Positions 28,437 through 40,013 are shown, counted from the stretch's first letter. The stretch is DNA of 64,000 nt from Staphylococcus simiae (GCF_017357005.1 NZ_CP071589.1:992001-1056000); one strand, 5' to 3'. Numbers and translations: made by a program. Notes: generated by a model from the letters alone, not told the origin.

Positions 28437-28660
28437 ATAATGTTCCTCCTTAATTTGAATTATTAGCTTAACAAACATCGTGAAATTTAAACAATGATAT
28501 GGGATTAAAGTACTAACAATTCAAAACAGTAATATTACAACAAAGTACTTACTCGCTCGAAATATATTATTATCATTATTGACATTGCATTAGCTAAATA
28601 TTTTAAAATTGATAAAGTCGTGATATGATTAATCCTGAATAATAGTGGAGTGATAAAATT

Positions 28661-28912
28661 ATGAATTTAGTTCCAAGAACAAGTATTATTATATATTTAA
28701 AACATATGAAACACGAAAGACAAATTCGTAAATATGGACATATTGTCCATTCAAATAAAGAGCGAAAATTTGTTGTAATGTATGTTAATGAAGAAGATGT
28801 TGATTACATTGTCAATAAATTAATGCAATTAAAATATGTAAAGCATATTGATGGTTCTCCATATAAATATTTAAAGAAAAATTATGATAAAGAAAAACAC
28901 GAAGTTTTATAA
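28661..28912 (+). CDS. YlbG (DUF2129) protein
   Basis: 83 residues with the DUF2129 core [20 protein letters not shown] and [17 protein letters not shown]. Function unknown; cytoplasmic. In Bacillus it sits just before rsmD-coaD, as here. RBS GGAGTG precedes the ATG. Its stop lies 4 bases from the end of the converging gene at 28917. Confidence 0.85.
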   Translation: MNLVPRTSIIIYLKHMKHERQIRKYGHIVHSNKERKFVVMYVNEEDVDYIVNKLMQLKYVKHIDGSPYKYLKKNYDKEKHEVL

Positions 28913-28916
28913 TGTA

Positions 28917-29306
28917 TTATTGAAGTTCAGGAATCCATTTTTGTAGTCTTAAGACACTAGTCAAATAGTTATAATATAATTGCAAATCATGAAATGCTTC
29001 TGGTGGTTGAACATCGATACCAAAGACTGGAATATCATATTGTGCGGCAGTTTTATTTATCATGTCGAATTTTTGATTACTTTGTGGATATGGATATTTA
29101 AGTGCATTAATCATCGTATAAAATGCTTGGAAATGATTGGCAGAAGTGGGTTGCATAATGATTGATACGGATGATAATGCTTTTGATGATTGTGGCGAAT
29201 GGAAGTAGACAATTTTATCAATTCGTTGATGGTTATATTCAATTAAGGTCATAAATTCGAATAAATCAGTTAGTCCTTCTCCAAGTGTAATAAATGTTTG
29301 TTTCAT
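28917..29306 (-). CDS. conserved protein of unknown function
   Basis: 129 residues, no membrane segment. Begins MKQTFITLGEGLTDLFEFMT and contains KIVYFHSPQSSK and PVFGIDVQPPEAFHDLQLYY. I recognise it as a conserved staphylococcal/bacillar gene at this site but know no function. RBS AAAGGAGAT precedes the ATG. Divergent from rsmD. Confidence 0.8.
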   Translation of the reverse strand: MKQTFITLGEGLTDLFEFMTLIEYNHQRIDKIVYFHSPQSSKALSSVSIIMQPTSANHFQAFYTMINALKYPYPQSNQKFDMINKTAAQYDIPVFGIDVQPPEAFHDLQLYYNYLTSVLRLQKWIPELQ

Positions 29307-29375
29307 AGTTATATCAATCTCCTTTTTCTCAATAAATTATATAAAATTAGTAAATGAATTGGAAGTGTTAATCAT

Positions 29376-30402
<1,027 letters not shown>

Positions 30403-30405
30403 TTA

Positions 30406-30447
30406 AAAACCTAATGTCTTGGTGAATCATTCATGACATTAGGTTTT
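30406..30447. terminator. bidirectional terminator between coaD and tmcAL
   Basis: AAAACCTAATGTC pairs with GACATTAGGTTTT. Lies between converging genes. Confidence 0.9.
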
Positions 30448-30466
30448 ATAATGTAATAGAAAAATA

Positions 30467-31609
30467 TTAAAACTTTTGAATAACAGGTGTATTGAAATCA
30501 TGTTGTGTTTGACCACTGATTAAGTTATAAATTGTTGTACTTTTTATTTCATTTTTAAATAAATGACGGTTACTTTTATTGATGTTTGTAGCAAATACTC
30601 TTTCAGGAAATTTTGATTTTAATAATTTTAAATAGGCTCTACCTTGTTCGTTCATTGCTAAAATTCTAACACCATTAATGTGAGTTGACACATCTTGTTG
30701 TTTTATATTTAGAAGCACATTCATCAGTAATCGTTGGATATGAGTATAGGTATAGCGCTTTGTTTTTAACAATTCAACAAAATGTTTCAAATTTGTAGCG
30801 TCTTTTATTTTAGATTTTAAGCGGTTTTCAAAACCTTCAGACATAGTATAAATAGGTGTTAAATCACTTTGCTCACTAGCTTCAATTTGATATTGTAAAT
30901 ATTCGAAAACATGATTAATATGCATATGTGGTTGTTGATATAATTTTTGTATTGTTGTGGGCACTACATTTTTCCATTCATCATTATTGTTAAATAATGA
31001 TTTCCTAATGGATGTTCCACTAGCAAAATGATTGTGATGTATATTAGTGTCATGGTGAGAGCTTTGTTGACGTGACACAGTTTGTGCTTCAATATGTGGT
31101 GCCAATTGATTGATTGCTTTAAGATAACTTAAACCTAACATATTGTTTGGTGATTGTAGGGCTTGATGATGATTCAATAGTTCACTAATGATGCGAGGGT
31201 AACTTTTACCTTGTTTTAATTTAGTGTTAAATTCGTCTGATTGCTCAATCATGCTAAGTTGTTGAGATAATTTTTTTAATAATTCAATATTGCCACTTTC
31301 ACTACCGAAAACGATGCAATCAATATCTAAGTAGTCAGCTACTTTTACTGCAAGTTGTGCGAAATAATCACTTGAAGAAAGACTTGCAATTAGTGGTAAT
31401 TCAACGACTAAATCTACACTTGATAGAGCCATAGTTGCGCGTGTGAATTTGTTATAGATAGCAGGTTCACCACGCATAACAAAATTACCGCTCATGATAG
31501 CAACCGTAACGTCAGCTTGTGAAATTTTTTTAGATTGAATGATATGATGTTGATGCCCATTATGAAAGGGATTATATTCTGTAATTAAACCAACGCTTTT
31601 CATTTGCAT
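30467..31609 (-). CDS. tmcAL: tRNA(Met) cytidine acetate ligase
   Basis: 380-residue ATP-dependent ligase that acetylates C34 of elongator tRNA-Met with acetate. The nucleotidyltransferase motif is [18 protein letters not shown] at the N-terminus, followed by [20 protein letters not shown] and, further on, [12 protein letters not shown] and [19 protein letters not shown]. The start could be the first ATG or the ATG two codons later (31603); both are near AAAGGAAG. Clearly diverged from the S. aureus version I remember. Divergent from yceD. Confidence 0.9.
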   Translation of the reverse strand: MQMKSVGLITEYNPFHNGHQHHIIQSKKISQADVTVAIMSGNFVMRGEPAIYNKFTRATMALSSVDLVVELPLIASLSSSDYFAQLAVKVADYLDIDCIVFGSESGNIELLKKLSQQLSMIEQSDEFNTKLKQGKSYPRIISELLNHHQALQSPNNMLGLSYLKAINQLAPHIEAQTVSRQQSSHHDTNIHHNHFASGTSIRKSLFNNNDEWKNVVPTTIQKLYQQPHMHINHVFEYLQYQIEASEQSDLTPIYTMSEGFENRLKSKIKDATNLKHFVELLKTKRYTYTHIQRLLMNVLLNIKQQDVSTHINGVRILAMNEQGRAYLKLLKSKFPERVFATNINKSNRHLFKNEIKSTTIYNLISGQTQHDFNTPVIQKF

Positions 31610-31729
31610 TTCTTCCTTTCAGTATTCATTATTAATATTGTAACAGATGAACATATGTTAAGAAAAAATCTTGACAACTTGTGATTAGAAAGTTAAAATA
31701 AATTTTGTGCTTGTTAGAGGTGAAGCCAT

Positions 31730-32281
31730 ATGAAATGGTCAATTACGCAATTAAGAAAATATCAAGGTAAGCCTTTTGAATTTAATCAAACGGTAAGTTT
31801 TGACAATTTAAAAGAATCACTTGGATTAATTGATTTATCTCCAATTACTGTTCAAGGTCAGTTAACAATTAAATCGACTGAAGTTATTGCAGATATGCAT
31901 ATTACTGGTACCTATACGATGCCTTGTGCACGTACGTTAGTACCTGTTGAAGTACCATTAGATGTTAATACAACAGAAGTATTTGATTTAGAAGGTTATA
32001 ATCAATACATTGATGAAGATGATGTTGATGAACATTATCATGAGGTCACAAATGGTACAGTTGATTTGAAAGATATTGTTGAGGATATTGTCATTATTGA
32101 GAAACCAATGAGAGCTTATTCTGAACAAAGCAATCAAATGTTGACAGAAGGTAATGGTTGGGAAGTCATCGAAGAAGATCAATTAGCACAACTTGCTAAA
32201 GAGCAAGAAGAGAGTGATTCAACAGAACAAGTTGATCCAAGGCTTCAGAAATTACAACAATTATATGATAAAGAGCAATAA
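31730..32281 (+). CDS. YceD/DUF177 family protein
   Basis: 183 residues, acidic C-terminus (EEDQLAQLAKEQEESDSTEQ). Core TGTYTMPCARTLVPVEVPLD, with the family's central Cys, and VNGTVDLKDIVEDI-type segment. DUF177 proteins sit before rpmF in many bacteria and are linked to 23S rRNA accumulation. Here rpmF follows after 79 bases. RBS AGAGGTGAAG precedes the ATG. Confidence 0.88.
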   Translation: MKWSITQLRKYQGKPFEFNQTVSFDNLKESLGLIDLSPITVQGQLTIKSTEVIADMHITGTYTMPCARTLVPVEVPLDVNTTEVFDLEGYNQYIDEDDVDEHYHEVTNGTVDLKDIVEDIVIIEKPMRAYSEQSNQMLTEGNGWEVIEEDQLAQLAKEQEESDSTEQVDPRLQKLQQLYDKEQ

Positions 32282-32360
32282 GTAGTTTAGTTAATGATAT
32301 AATGTTGTTAATTAAACAAACATTAATTATTATTCGTTTATAATTTAAGGAGGATATATC

Positions 32361-32534
32361 ATGGCAGTACCAAAAAGAAGAACTTCTAAAACTAGAAAAA
32401 ACAAACGTCGTACGCATTTCAAAATTTCAGTTCCAGGTATGACTGAATGCCCAAGCTGTGGCGAATACAAATTATCTCACCGCGTATGTAAAAACTGTGG
32501 TTCTTACAATGGTGAAGAAGTAGTTTCTAAATAA
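32361..32534 (+). CDS. rpmF: 50S ribosomal protein L32
   Basis: 57 residues: [20 protein letters not shown], then two Cys pairs (CPSC and CKNC) forming a zinc ribbon, typical of the zinc-binding L32. RBS AAGGAGG lies 9 bases before the ATG. Terminator at 32551. Confidence 0.97.
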   Translation: MAVPKRRTSKTRKNKRRTHFKISVPGMTECPSCGEYKLSHRVCKNCGSYNGEEVVSK

Positions 32535-32550
32535 TTAGATACTCATATAT

Positions 32551-32588
32551 AAACCCTGATTGAAATTATAATTTCAATCAGGGTTTTT
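32551..32588 (+). terminator. terminator of rpmF
   Basis: AAACCCTGATTGAAAT with ATTTCAATCAGGGTTT, then T run; a perfect stem of about 16 bp. Confidence 0.94.
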
Positions 32589-32589
32589 T

Positions 32590-32830
32590 AGGTTCACTAT
32601 CAAATTGGACTGATGTATAAAAGGTTCTATTGTTAATCGAACTGATAGAAAATTTAAACTCTAAATGTACAAGTTCTATTAGCTTCGTACCCCCAACTTG
32701 TACATATAGAGCTAGTTAGCTTTACAATCTATACTAGCTCTTGCCAACATTTCCCGTCTTTCACATTTAATGCTAGTTAGATATTGAATCTTTAGTAGTT
32801 TATGCTCTGTTTGTCTAATAATCAAAAATT
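32590..32830. repeat. decayed MITE and hairpin repeats in the rpmF-trmH gap
   Basis: GGTTCACTATCAAATTGGAC followed by TGATGTATAA is one end of the MITE-like family, and no matching other end is found. Next come TGTACAAGTT/AACTTGTACA as an inverted pair (about 32666-32707), and then two degenerate units of the AGCTAGTTAG/CTATACTAGCT type (about 32709-32810). The repeats are decayed compared with those at 25 and 51 kb. Confidence 0.65.
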
Positions 32831-33299
32831 CAATATGTGATTTTATATAACGACTCTCGTCCACTCAGATCAAACTAACTAGAATAATTAAACGTTAGTT
32901 TACCATTGCTTTACATTTTAGATATATACTATGAAACCCTTATATGACATATAGAATGTATTTTGACTTAGTCTCATGTTGAGTACTTGTATATTTTGAC
33001 ATTAATTGAAAAGTTTCTTAGTGTTAAGTGATAAACTATTAAATATCGAAAACCATTTTGTTGAAATACTATCTTAAGCTAATATAGAAGAAATATTAAA
33101 ACCCTACATATGAAGTCATTCTATTTTAAATATCACATACCTATGTATTCGCACTAGTGAGTAAGAAGGTGTTTATTGTATACTTGACAATAGTTACTCA
33201 TTTATAGATTTATGTTATTAATAATTAAGTAATGATTACAGTATGAAAATTTAGACTGATAATAAAAATGAATTATCAATATAAAGCGAGGTATCCCTT
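32831..33299. other. non-coding gap where S. aureus has the isd locus
   Basis: 469 AT-rich bases with no gene and no remnant of isdA-G or srtB that I can see. A clear Fur box is not evident. The promoter of the following trmH gene presumably lies near 33180-33280. Confidence 0.6.
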
Positions 33300-34040
33300 T
33301 TGGAACAAATCACTTCAGCACAAAATGCTAAAATTAAACAAGCAAATAAGCTAAAAAAGAAGCGTGAAAGAGATAAAACAGGTCTTGCACTAATCGAAGG
33401 TATACATTTAGTAGAAGAAGCAGTTAAAAGTGACATTAACATCAAGCAATTATTTGCTATTGAACCATCACGTTTAGACCAGCAAATGATTGATTATGCT
33501 CAAGAAACATATGAAATAAACATGAAAGTTGCTGAATCTTTATCAGGTACGGTTACACCACAAGGCTTTTTTGCCATTATAGAAAAGCCACAATATGACG
33601 TTACTCAAGCTAAGCAAGTACTTTTAATCGATCGTATACAAGATCCGGGTAATTTAGGTACATTAATTAGAACAGCTGATGCTGCTGGTATAGATGCTGT
33701 AATCATGGAAAAAGGCACAACAGACCCATATCAAGATAAAGTTTTAAGAGCTAGTCAAGGTAGTGTGTTTCATGTACCTGTCATTATTGATGAATTGTCT
33801 AGTTTTATACAACAGTTCAATGGACCAGTATATGGAACTGCTTTAGAACAGTCGATACCTTTTAAAGAAGTTCAGTCTAGTGAGTCATTTGCATTATTAC
33901 TTGGCAATGAAGGTGAAGGTGTTAATCCAGATTTATTGCAACAAACAACCCAAAATTTGATTATTCCAATTTATGGTCAAGCTGAAAGTTTAAATGTAGC
34001 CATTGCAGGTAGTATTTTATTGTATCATTTGAAAGGTTGA
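33300..34040 (+). CDS. TrmH/SpoU-family RNA 2'-O-methyltransferase
   Basis: 246-residue SPOUT methyltransferase. N-terminal substrate-binding part (QITSAQNAKIKQANKLKKKR), then the knotted domain: IDRIQDPGNLGTLIRTADA (motif 1, near 113), LLLGNEGEGVNPDLL (motif 2, near 199) and LNVAIAGSILLYHL (motif 3). The exact rRNA or tRNA target is not set by the sequence. The start is TTG behind GCGAGG. Confidence 0.9.
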   Translation: MEQITSAQNAKIKQANKLKKKRERDKTGLALIEGIHLVEEAVKSDINIKQLFAIEPSRLDQQMIDYAQETYEINMKVAESLSGTVTPQGFFAIIEKPQYDVTQAKQVLLIDRIQDPGNLGTLIRTADAAGIDAVIMEKGTTDPYQDKVLRASQGSVFHVPVIIDELSSFIQQFNGPVYGTALEQSIPFKEVQSSESFALLLGNEGEGVNPDLLQQTTQNLIIPIYGQAESLNVAIAGSILLYHLKG

Positions 34041-34066
34041 CCCTTAGTATCTGAATCAGATATAAT
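34037..34066 (+). promoter_or_regulatory. promoter of the pheS T-box transcript
   Basis: -35 TTGACC (34037-34042, overlapping the trmH stop), an 18-base spacer, and -10 TATAAT (34061-34066). Transcription would begin near 34073. Confidence 0.75.
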
Positions 34067-34072
34067 TATAGA

Positions 34073-34352
34073 TAATTGTTTAACAACGACTACAAATTTT
34101 TCAAGATATACAAATTAATAATGACCTATAAAAAGACATGGATTAAATATAATAATTGTTCAGGGAGAATAATCATGACTGCAAATTATTCCAATTATTA
34201 TTAATCTTTTCACCTTTTTGGTTACTTAAAGAGATTTAAGTCGGAATGATGATCCGTTATCAACATAGTACAAGTGTATGCGTATGCATAAATTTGGGTG
34301 GTACCACGGAAAGGCTTTCGTCCCATATCTAGGGATGAAAGTCTTTTTATTT
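34073..34352 (+). ncRNA. T-box riboswitch upstream of pheST (tRNA-Phe sensing)
   Basis: The T-box sequence GGGTGGTACCACGG (34296-34309) begins the antiterminator. The competing terminator is GGCTTTCGTCCC with GGGATGAAAGTC and then TTTTTATTTTTT (about 34313-34354). Stem I probably closes with ATTAATAAT (about 34116) and ATTATTAAT (about 34197), with a UUC triplet at 34189-34191 in the place expected for the specifier, fitting phenylalanine. The specifier assignment is inference; the T-box itself is clear. Confidence 0.92.
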
Positions 34353-34409
34353 TTTCAAACGTTAAACAACAATTAACAAATACGATATAGGACAAGGGAG
34401 GACGATTTA

Positions 34410-35468
34410 ATGTCTGAACAACAAACAATGTCAGATTTAAAACAACAAGCACTCGTTGATATTAACGAAGCAAATGATGAACGTGCACTACAAGACGTCA
34501 AAGTTAAATATTTAGGTAAAAAAGGTTCAGTTAGTGGATTAATGAAATTGATGAAAGATTTACCTAATGAGGATAAACCAGCATTTGGGCAACAAGTTAA
34601 TGAATTACGTCAAACGATTCAAAATGAGTTAGATGAACGTCAACATATGTTGGCTAATGAAAAGTTAAACAAACAATTGGCTGAAGAAACAATAGACGTA
34701 ACTTTACCTAGTCGTCACATAGAGATTGGTTCTAAACATCCATTAACACGTACGATTGAAGAAATAGAAGATTTATTCTTAGGATTAGGTTATGAAATTG
34801 TAACTGGTTATGAAGTAGAACAAGATCACTATAATTTTGAGATGTTAAATTTACCTAAATCCCATCCAGCACGTGACATGCAAGATTCTTTTTACATTAC
34901 TGATGAGATTTTATTACGTACACATACATCACCAGTTCAAGCACGTACTATGGAACAACGTCATGGACAAGGTCCAGTGAAAATTATTTGTCCAGGGAAA
35001 GTATATCGTCGCGATTCAGATGATGCGACACATAGTCATCAATTTACACAAATTGAGGGATTAGTCGTCGATAAAAATATTAAGATGAGTGATTTAAAAG
35101 GTACTTTAGAGTTATTAGCTAAAAAATTATTTGGTGCTGATCGTGAAATTAGACTACGTCCAAGTTATTTTCCATTTACAGAACCTTCTGTTGAAGTTGA
35201 TGTGTCATGTTTTAAATGTAAAGGTAAAGGATGTAATGTTTGTAAACATACTGGCTGGATTGAGATATTAGGAGCTGGTATGGTGCATCCAAATGTACTT
35301 GAAATGGCTGGATTTGATTCCCAAGAATACTCTGGCTTTGCTTTTGGTATGGGACCAGATCGTATTGCAATGTTGAAATATGGCATTGAAGACATACGTC
35401 ATTTCTATACTAATGACGTAAGATTTTTAGATCAGTTTAAAGCAGTTGAAGATAGAGGTGATTTGTAA
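34410..35468 (+). CDS. pheS: phenylalanyl-tRNA synthetase alpha subunit
   Basis: 352-residue class II synthetase subunit. N-terminal coiled-coil arm (1-90), catalytic core with [40 protein letters not shown] (motif 2) and [17 protein letters not shown] (motif 3). A Cys-rich insert ([14 protein letters not shown]) is usual in Firmicutes. RBS GGGAGGACG precedes the ATG. Its stop overlaps the pheT start by one base. Confidence 0.97.
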   Translation: MSEQQTMSDLKQQALVDINEANDERALQDVKVKYLGKKGSVSGLMKLMKDLPNEDKPAFGQQVNELRQTIQNELDERQHMLANEKLNKQLAEETIDVTLPSRHIEIGSKHPLTRTIEEIEDLFLGLGYEIVTGYEVEQDHYNFEMLNLPKSHPARDMQDSFYITDEILLRTHTSPVQARTMEQRHGQGPVKIICPGKVYRRDSDDATHSHQFTQIEGLVVDKNIKMSDLKGTLELLAKKLFGADREIRLRPSYFPFTEPSVEVDVSCFKCKGKGCNVCKHTGWIEILGAGMVHPNVLEMAGFDSQEYSGFAFGMGPDRIAMLKYGIEDIRHFYTNDVRFLDQFKAVEDRGDL

Positions 35469-37870
35469 TGTTGATATCTAATGAATGGTTAAAAGATTAT
35501 GTAGTAGTAAATGATTCAGTTACTGATTTAGCTGAGAGAATTACGCGAACAGGTATTGAAGTTGACGATATTATTGATTACGCCAAAGATATTAAAAATT
35601 TAGTTGTAGGTTATGTGATATCAAAAGAACAACATCCTAATGCAGATAAATTAAACATTTGTCAAGTTGATATTGGGGAAGAAGAACCAGTACAAATCGT
35701 TTGTGGTGCACCTAATGTTAATGCTGGACAATATGTTATTGTTGCAAAAGTAGGTGGTCGTTTACCTGGTGGTATTAAAATTAAAAAAGCTAAATTACGT
35801 GGTGAAGCGTCATCAGGTATGATTTGCTCCTTACAAGAAATTGGAATTTCAAGTCATTTAGTACCAAAAGAGTATGAAACTGGTATTTATGTATTTAATG
35901 ACACAATGATACCTGGTACTGATGCATTACAAGCATTGTATCTTGATGATCAAGTAATGGAATTTGATTTAACACCAAACCGTGCAGATGCATTGAGCAT
36001 GATTGGAACTGCTTATGAAGTTTCAGCGTTATATGATACAACTATAACTAAACCAACAACTGAGACACAAAATATTGCTACATTTGCTGCCGATGAATTG
36101 TCAGTAACAATCGAAAATGAAGATAAAGTTCCATATTATAGTGCTCGTGTAGTGCATAACGTAACCATTAAGCCATCACCAATTTGGATGCAAGCACGTT
36201 TAATTAAAGCCGGTATTCGTCCAATCAATAACGTCGTAGATATTTCTAATTATGTGTTATTAGAATATGGACAACCACTGCATATGTTTGATCAAGATGC
36301 TATAGGTTCTCAACACATTATTGTACGACAAGCACATGATGGAGAAGAGATGACTACATTAGATAACCAACAACGTCAATTACAAGCAAATGATATTGTC
36401 ATTACTAATGGTCAAAGTCCTATTGCTCTTGCAGGTGTGATGGGTGGAGATTTCTCTGAAGTCAAAAATCAAACAACTAATATTGTTGTTGAAGGTGCAA
36501 TATTTGATCCAGTTTCTATACGACATACTTCACGAAGACTTAATCTACGTAGTGAAGCATCTAGTCGTTTTGAAAAAGGTATTGCCACAGAATTTGTTGA
36601 TGAGGCAGTCGATCGTGCATGTTATTTATTACAAACCTATGCTGATGGTGAGGTATTACAAGATAGGGTAGCAGCAGGTGACTTAGGTTCATTGATGACA
36701 CCAATTGATATTACAGCAGAAAAAGTAAATCGTACAATTGGTTTTGATTTATCACAATCACAAATCATTAATATTTTTAAACAATTAGGTTTTGAAACGA
36801 CAGTAACTAATGAAGTTATTACTGTACAAGTACCATCTAGACGTAAAGACATTACTATTAAAGAAGATTTAATTGAAGAAGTCGCAAGGATTTATGGTTA
36901 TGATAATATTCCATCAACATTACCAATTTTTGAAAAAGTAACTAGTGGTGGTTTAACTGATCGTCAATATAAAACAAGAACAGTTAAAGAAACACTAGAA
37001 GGTGCTGGTTTAGACCAAGCCATTACGTATTCTTTAGTATCAAAAGAACAAAGTACAAATTTTGCTATGGAAGAGCGTGAAACAATTGATTTATTAATGC
37101 CAATGAGTGAGGCACATGCGACTTTACGTCAAAGTTTATTACCTCATTTAATTGAAGCGGCAGCATATAATGTGGCACGTAAAAATAAAGATGTAAAATT
37201 ATTCGAATTAGGTAATGTCTTTTTCGGAAATGGACCAGGTCAGTTACCAGATGAAGTTGAATATTTAAGTGGTATTTTAACTGGGGACTATGTAGTTAAT
37301 CAATGGCAAGCTAAAAAGGAAAGTATTGATTTCTATTTAACTAAAGGTATTGTTGATCGCATAGCTGAAAAGTTAAACATCCAATTTGATTATCGTAGCG
37401 CAACAATTGAAGGATTACATCCTGGTCGTACAGCTGAAATCTTATTGCAAGATAAAGTGATTGGCTTTATTGGAGAATTACATCCTTCATTAGCAGCTGA
37501 TAATGATTTAAAACGTACGTATGTATTTGAATTAAATTATGATGACATCATGAATGTTTCAGTTGGCTATATCAATTATCAACCAATACCAAGATATCCA
37601 GGTATGACTAGAGATATTGCCTTAGAAGTCGATCAAGACGTTCCAGCAAGAGATTTATTAGCAACAATTCATCAGTACGGTGGAAAATTATTACAAGATA
37701 CGCTAGTATTTGATGTTTATCAAGGTGAGCATTTAGAACAAGGTAAAAAATCAATTGCTATTCGTTTAAATTATTTAGACACTGAAAATACGTTGACTGA
37801 TGAAAAAGTATCAGCGGTACATGATAGCATAGAAGCTGCACTTGTTGAACAAGGTGCAGTCATTAGATAA
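35468..37870 (+). CDS. pheT: phenylalanyl-tRNA synthetase beta subunit
   Basis: 800 residues. Domains in order: N-terminal part; EMAP-like tRNA-binding domain (about 40-150, VGYVISKEQHPNADKLNICQ); B3/B4 editing domain (about 200-400, FDLTPNRADALSMIG just before); B5 (about 405-480); the catalytic-like core; and the C-terminal FDX-ACB anticodon domain (from about 705, PRYPGMTRDIALEVDQDVPA). Forms the alpha2beta2 enzyme with PheS. Confidence 0.97.
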   Translation: MLISNEWLKDYVVVNDSVTDLAERITRTGIEVDDIIDYAKDIKNLVVGYVISKEQHPNADKLNICQVDIGEEEPVQIVCGAPNVNAGQYVIVAKVGGRLPGGIKIKKAKLRGEASSGMICSLQEIGISSHLVPKEYETGIYVFNDTMIPGTDALQALYLDDQVMEFDLTPNRADALSMIGTAYEVSALYDTTITKPTTETQNIATFAADELSVTIENEDKVPYYSARVVHNVTIKPSPIWMQARLIKAGIRPINNVVDISNYVLLEYGQPLHMFDQDAIGSQHIIVRQAHDGEEMTTLDNQQRQLQANDIVITNGQSPIALAGVMGGDFSEVKNQTTNIVVEGAIFDPVSIRHTSRRLNLRSEASSRFEKGIATEFVDEAVDRACYLLQTYADGEVLQDRVAAGDLGSLMTPIDITAEKVNRTIGFDLSQSQIINIFKQLGFETTVTNEVITVQVPSRRKDITIKEDLIEEVARIYGYDNIPSTLPIFEKVTSGGLTDRQYKTRTVKETLEGAGLDQAITYSLVSKEQSTNFAMEERETIDLLMPMSEAHATLRQSLLPHLIEAAAYNVARKNKDVKLFELGNVFFGNGPGQLPDEVEYLSGILTGDYVVNQWQAKKESIDFYLTKGIVDRIAEKLNIQFDYRSATIEGLHPGRTAEILLQDKVIGFIGELHPSLAADNDLKRTYVFELNYDDIMNVSVGYINYQPIPRYPGMTRDIALEVDQDVPARDLLATIHQYGGKLLQDTLVFDVYQGEHLEQGKKSIAIRLNYLDTENTLTDEKVSAVHDSIEAALVEQGAVIR

Positions 37871-37882
37871 TTTTTAAAATTG

Positions 37883-37932
37883 GCGGTTTATTGTTAACAA
37901 TCTTAATGTTAATGATAAATCGCTTTTTTGAT
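37883..37932 (+). terminator. terminator of pheST; rest of gap AT-rich
   Basis: GCGGTTTAT pairs with ATAAATCGC around a large AT-rich inner arm (TGTTAACA, TTAATGTTAA), then TTTTTTG. The gap to 38172 shows no further feature. Confidence 0.75.
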
Positions 37933-38172
37933 GATTTTATACGTTTCACTTTAACATTATCATGATGAAATCAAAAGGTTATAGATAGTATGTGTTCAAA
38001 ACGTTTCTGATGGAAGTATATGTCAACCAAATGTAATGGACATATGATAGATAATATAAAAATAGTTGTTACAAACTATACTATTGTACCTAAATATTAT
38101 AAATATTGACGAGAGTATATCTATTGATTAAGGGTATATAAATATGAAATATGAGTAAATAGGAGTGGTTAT

Positions 38173-39072
38173 ATGTTAATTGAGCAATGGCAACAAGAGA
38201 AAGATACGTTACACCATTTAGCACAAATCTTGGGGAAATATACATTAGTGGCTGCTTATCAAGAACCTCAATGGGAACATGTCATGTTAGATATTAATGT
38301 TCAGGGTTTTTCCACAGGATTATTACATGATAAGTCACATGATTTTAGTATTGCTGTGAATTTAATGAATCATCGTATTGAAATTATTGTCGACAATAAC
38401 TATCATGAAATTTTATTACAAAATGGACAATCTATTAAATTCTATTATGAGCACATAACACAAATACTTAGTGACAATGGTGTCGATTTAGTAATTAATA
38501 CAACGCCACAAGAAGTGACAGATCATACGCCATTTGAAAAAAATGACCATTTGCATCATTATAACGAAGCAATAGCTAAGGAAGTATTATCTATCATGAA
38601 ATTTGCTTATAATGCAGAATCAAGTTTTATTAATCCTTTAAGAACTCGTAAAATCAAACCTGGACTATTTTGGGGAACATTTGATATTTCATGTGTCATT
38701 GTTTCTGATATTTATCAACCATTTGGTGATAAAACGATGCCAATTGAAGAAGCCGCATTTGATGAACAAATGATTGAATTTGGTTTTTGGTTTGGCGATG
38801 ATCATTTTAAAGGACCAACATTTTTTGTATTACCATATCCATTTTCGAATCAAACATTTGAATGTCATCAAGATTTTCCTTCGGGTAGTCATTATAATGA
38901 ACAGCTTGGAGAATTTATTTTGGAGACACAAGACTTTAGTAAGGATAATATAAAAAATATTGAACGTTTCTTTGAAGAATCATTCAATATTTTTAAAACA
39001 TATTTAAAATGGAAAGATTGCAGTCATTATTTTATCCCTTTGAATATGCGTCATAATCATTTGAAATACTAA
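38173..39072 (+). CDS. DUF5996-like protein of unknown function
   Basis: 299 residues, soluble. Begins with a pattern of aromatic and Gln/Lys residues (WQQEKDTLHHLAQILGKYTL, PQWEHVMLDINVQGFSTGLL) that I associate with DUF5996. Later come PLRTRKIKPGLFWGTFDISC and FWFGDDHFKGPTFFVLPYPF. Rich in His, Trp and Phe. No known activity. RBS GGAGTGG precedes the ATG. It lies between pheT and the converging rnhC, where I recall no equivalent gene in S. aureus, so it may be an accessory gene. Its stop is 2 bases from the rnhC stop. Confidence 0.75.
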   Translation: MLIEQWQQEKDTLHHLAQILGKYTLVAAYQEPQWEHVMLDINVQGFSTGLLHDKSHDFSIAVNLMNHRIEIIVDNNYHEILLQNGQSIKFYYEHITQILSDNGVDLVINTTPQEVTDHTPFEKNDHLHHYNEAIAKEVLSIMKFAYNAESSFINPLRTRKIKPGLFWGTFDISCVIVSDIYQPFGDKTMPIEEAAFDEQMIEFGFWFGDDHFKGPTFFVLPYPFSNQTFECHQDFPSGSHYNEQLGEFILETQDFSKDNIKNIERFFEESFNIFKTYLKWKDCSHYFIPLNMRHNHLKY

Positions 39073-39074
39073 GT

Positions 39075-40013
39075 TTACTGCTGTTTTTTATTGATTAAGG
39101 CTAATGCTTTATCTCTATTTTTGAAATGTTTTTTAGAAATATGATCTAAACGGTTAAGACCATATTTATTAATAATTTTAGCTGCGGTTAAATCAACTTT
39201 GTTACTAGCACCTTTAGGAATTTCCATGTGTATTTGTTGTGATATTTGATCCATATATTTAACGAAGGCGTATCTAGAGATGATGCTTGCTGCTGCAATA
39301 GCTAATGATTTAGATTCGCCTTTCGTTTCAAATTGCGTTTTGTCAGGGAATGGTGTTTCAGAAAGCGCATAGTGATTATATACTTCACGTTTAGCAAATT
39401 GGTCTATAACAATATAATCTAATGTTGTATCATTAATTTTTGCTAGCACATTTTTGATTGCTTCATTATGTAACACAGCTTTCATTTTAACTTGAGTCCA
39501 ACCTTTAGCTTGTTGGATATTATATTTATCATTGTGTAAAGTTAATAACGAATGAGGAATGAAAGTAATAAGTTGTTCAGCTAACTCTACAATGGTTTTA
39601 TCGGTTAATTTTTTTGAATCATCGACACCTAAAGTTTTTAAGATGGCAATATTTTCTTTTGATACATAAGCAGCACATACAGTGAGAGGACCAAAATAAT
39701 CTCCACTACCAGCTTCATCGCTTCCAATACAATTGAATTGATTATATTTTATAGTGTTATGTTGCGCTGTTTTCTTGTCAGAGCCTGTAGATAGATTGTT
39801 TTGATTACTATGTTGTGGTAAAAGTTGGTGTGCAACTTTATCAGCTTGATTACCTTGAAACATCACTTTGCCTGAATGATAAATATTAATGGTTGTTTGT
39901 TGGTATTTCGTACGTGCCTTCATACCTTGAGGTAGGTTAGTCGTTTCAAAGTCTAATTGTGCCATCAATATAGACACTTCTTTGGTAGATAATTTATGTA
40001 CAATATTGGTCAT
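39075..40013 (-). CDS. rnhC: ribonuclease HIII
   Basis: 312 residues. N-terminal TBP-like substrate-binding domain (about 1-85), then the catalytic RNase H fold starting [15 protein letters not shown] (Asp-Glu pair), [17 protein letters not shown] and [18 protein letters not shown]. Removes RNA from RNA-DNA hybrids with Mg2+/Mn2+. Divergent from zapA. Roughly three quarters identical by eye to the S. aureus sequence I remember. Confidence 0.95.
   Translation of the reverse strand: MTNIVHKLSTKEVSILMAQLDFETTNLPQGMKARTKYQQTTINIYHSGKVMFQGNQADKVAHQLLPQHSNQNNLSTGSDKKTAQHNTIKYNQFNCIGSDEAGSGDYFGPLTVCAAYVSKENIAILKTLGVDDSKKLTDKTIVELAEQLITFIPHSLLTLHNDKYNIQQAKGWTQVKMKAVLHNEAIKNVLAKINDTTLDYIVIDQFAKREVYNHYALSETPFPDKTQFETKGESKSLAIAAASIISRYAFVKYMDQISQQIHMEIPKGASNKVDLTAAKIINKYGLNRLDHISKKHFKNRDKALALINKKQQ

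Noticed and set aside
28555..28585. Fur-box-like ATTATTATCATTATTG between glpQ-like gene and ylbG
   Set aside because: Only a partial match in an AT-rich region, and neither neighbour is an iron gene.
32831..33299. Remnants of isd genes or a Fur box
   Set aside because: I read both strands for NEAT-like (YxxxY) and sortase (TLxTC) motifs and for GATAATGATTATC and found nothing convincing.
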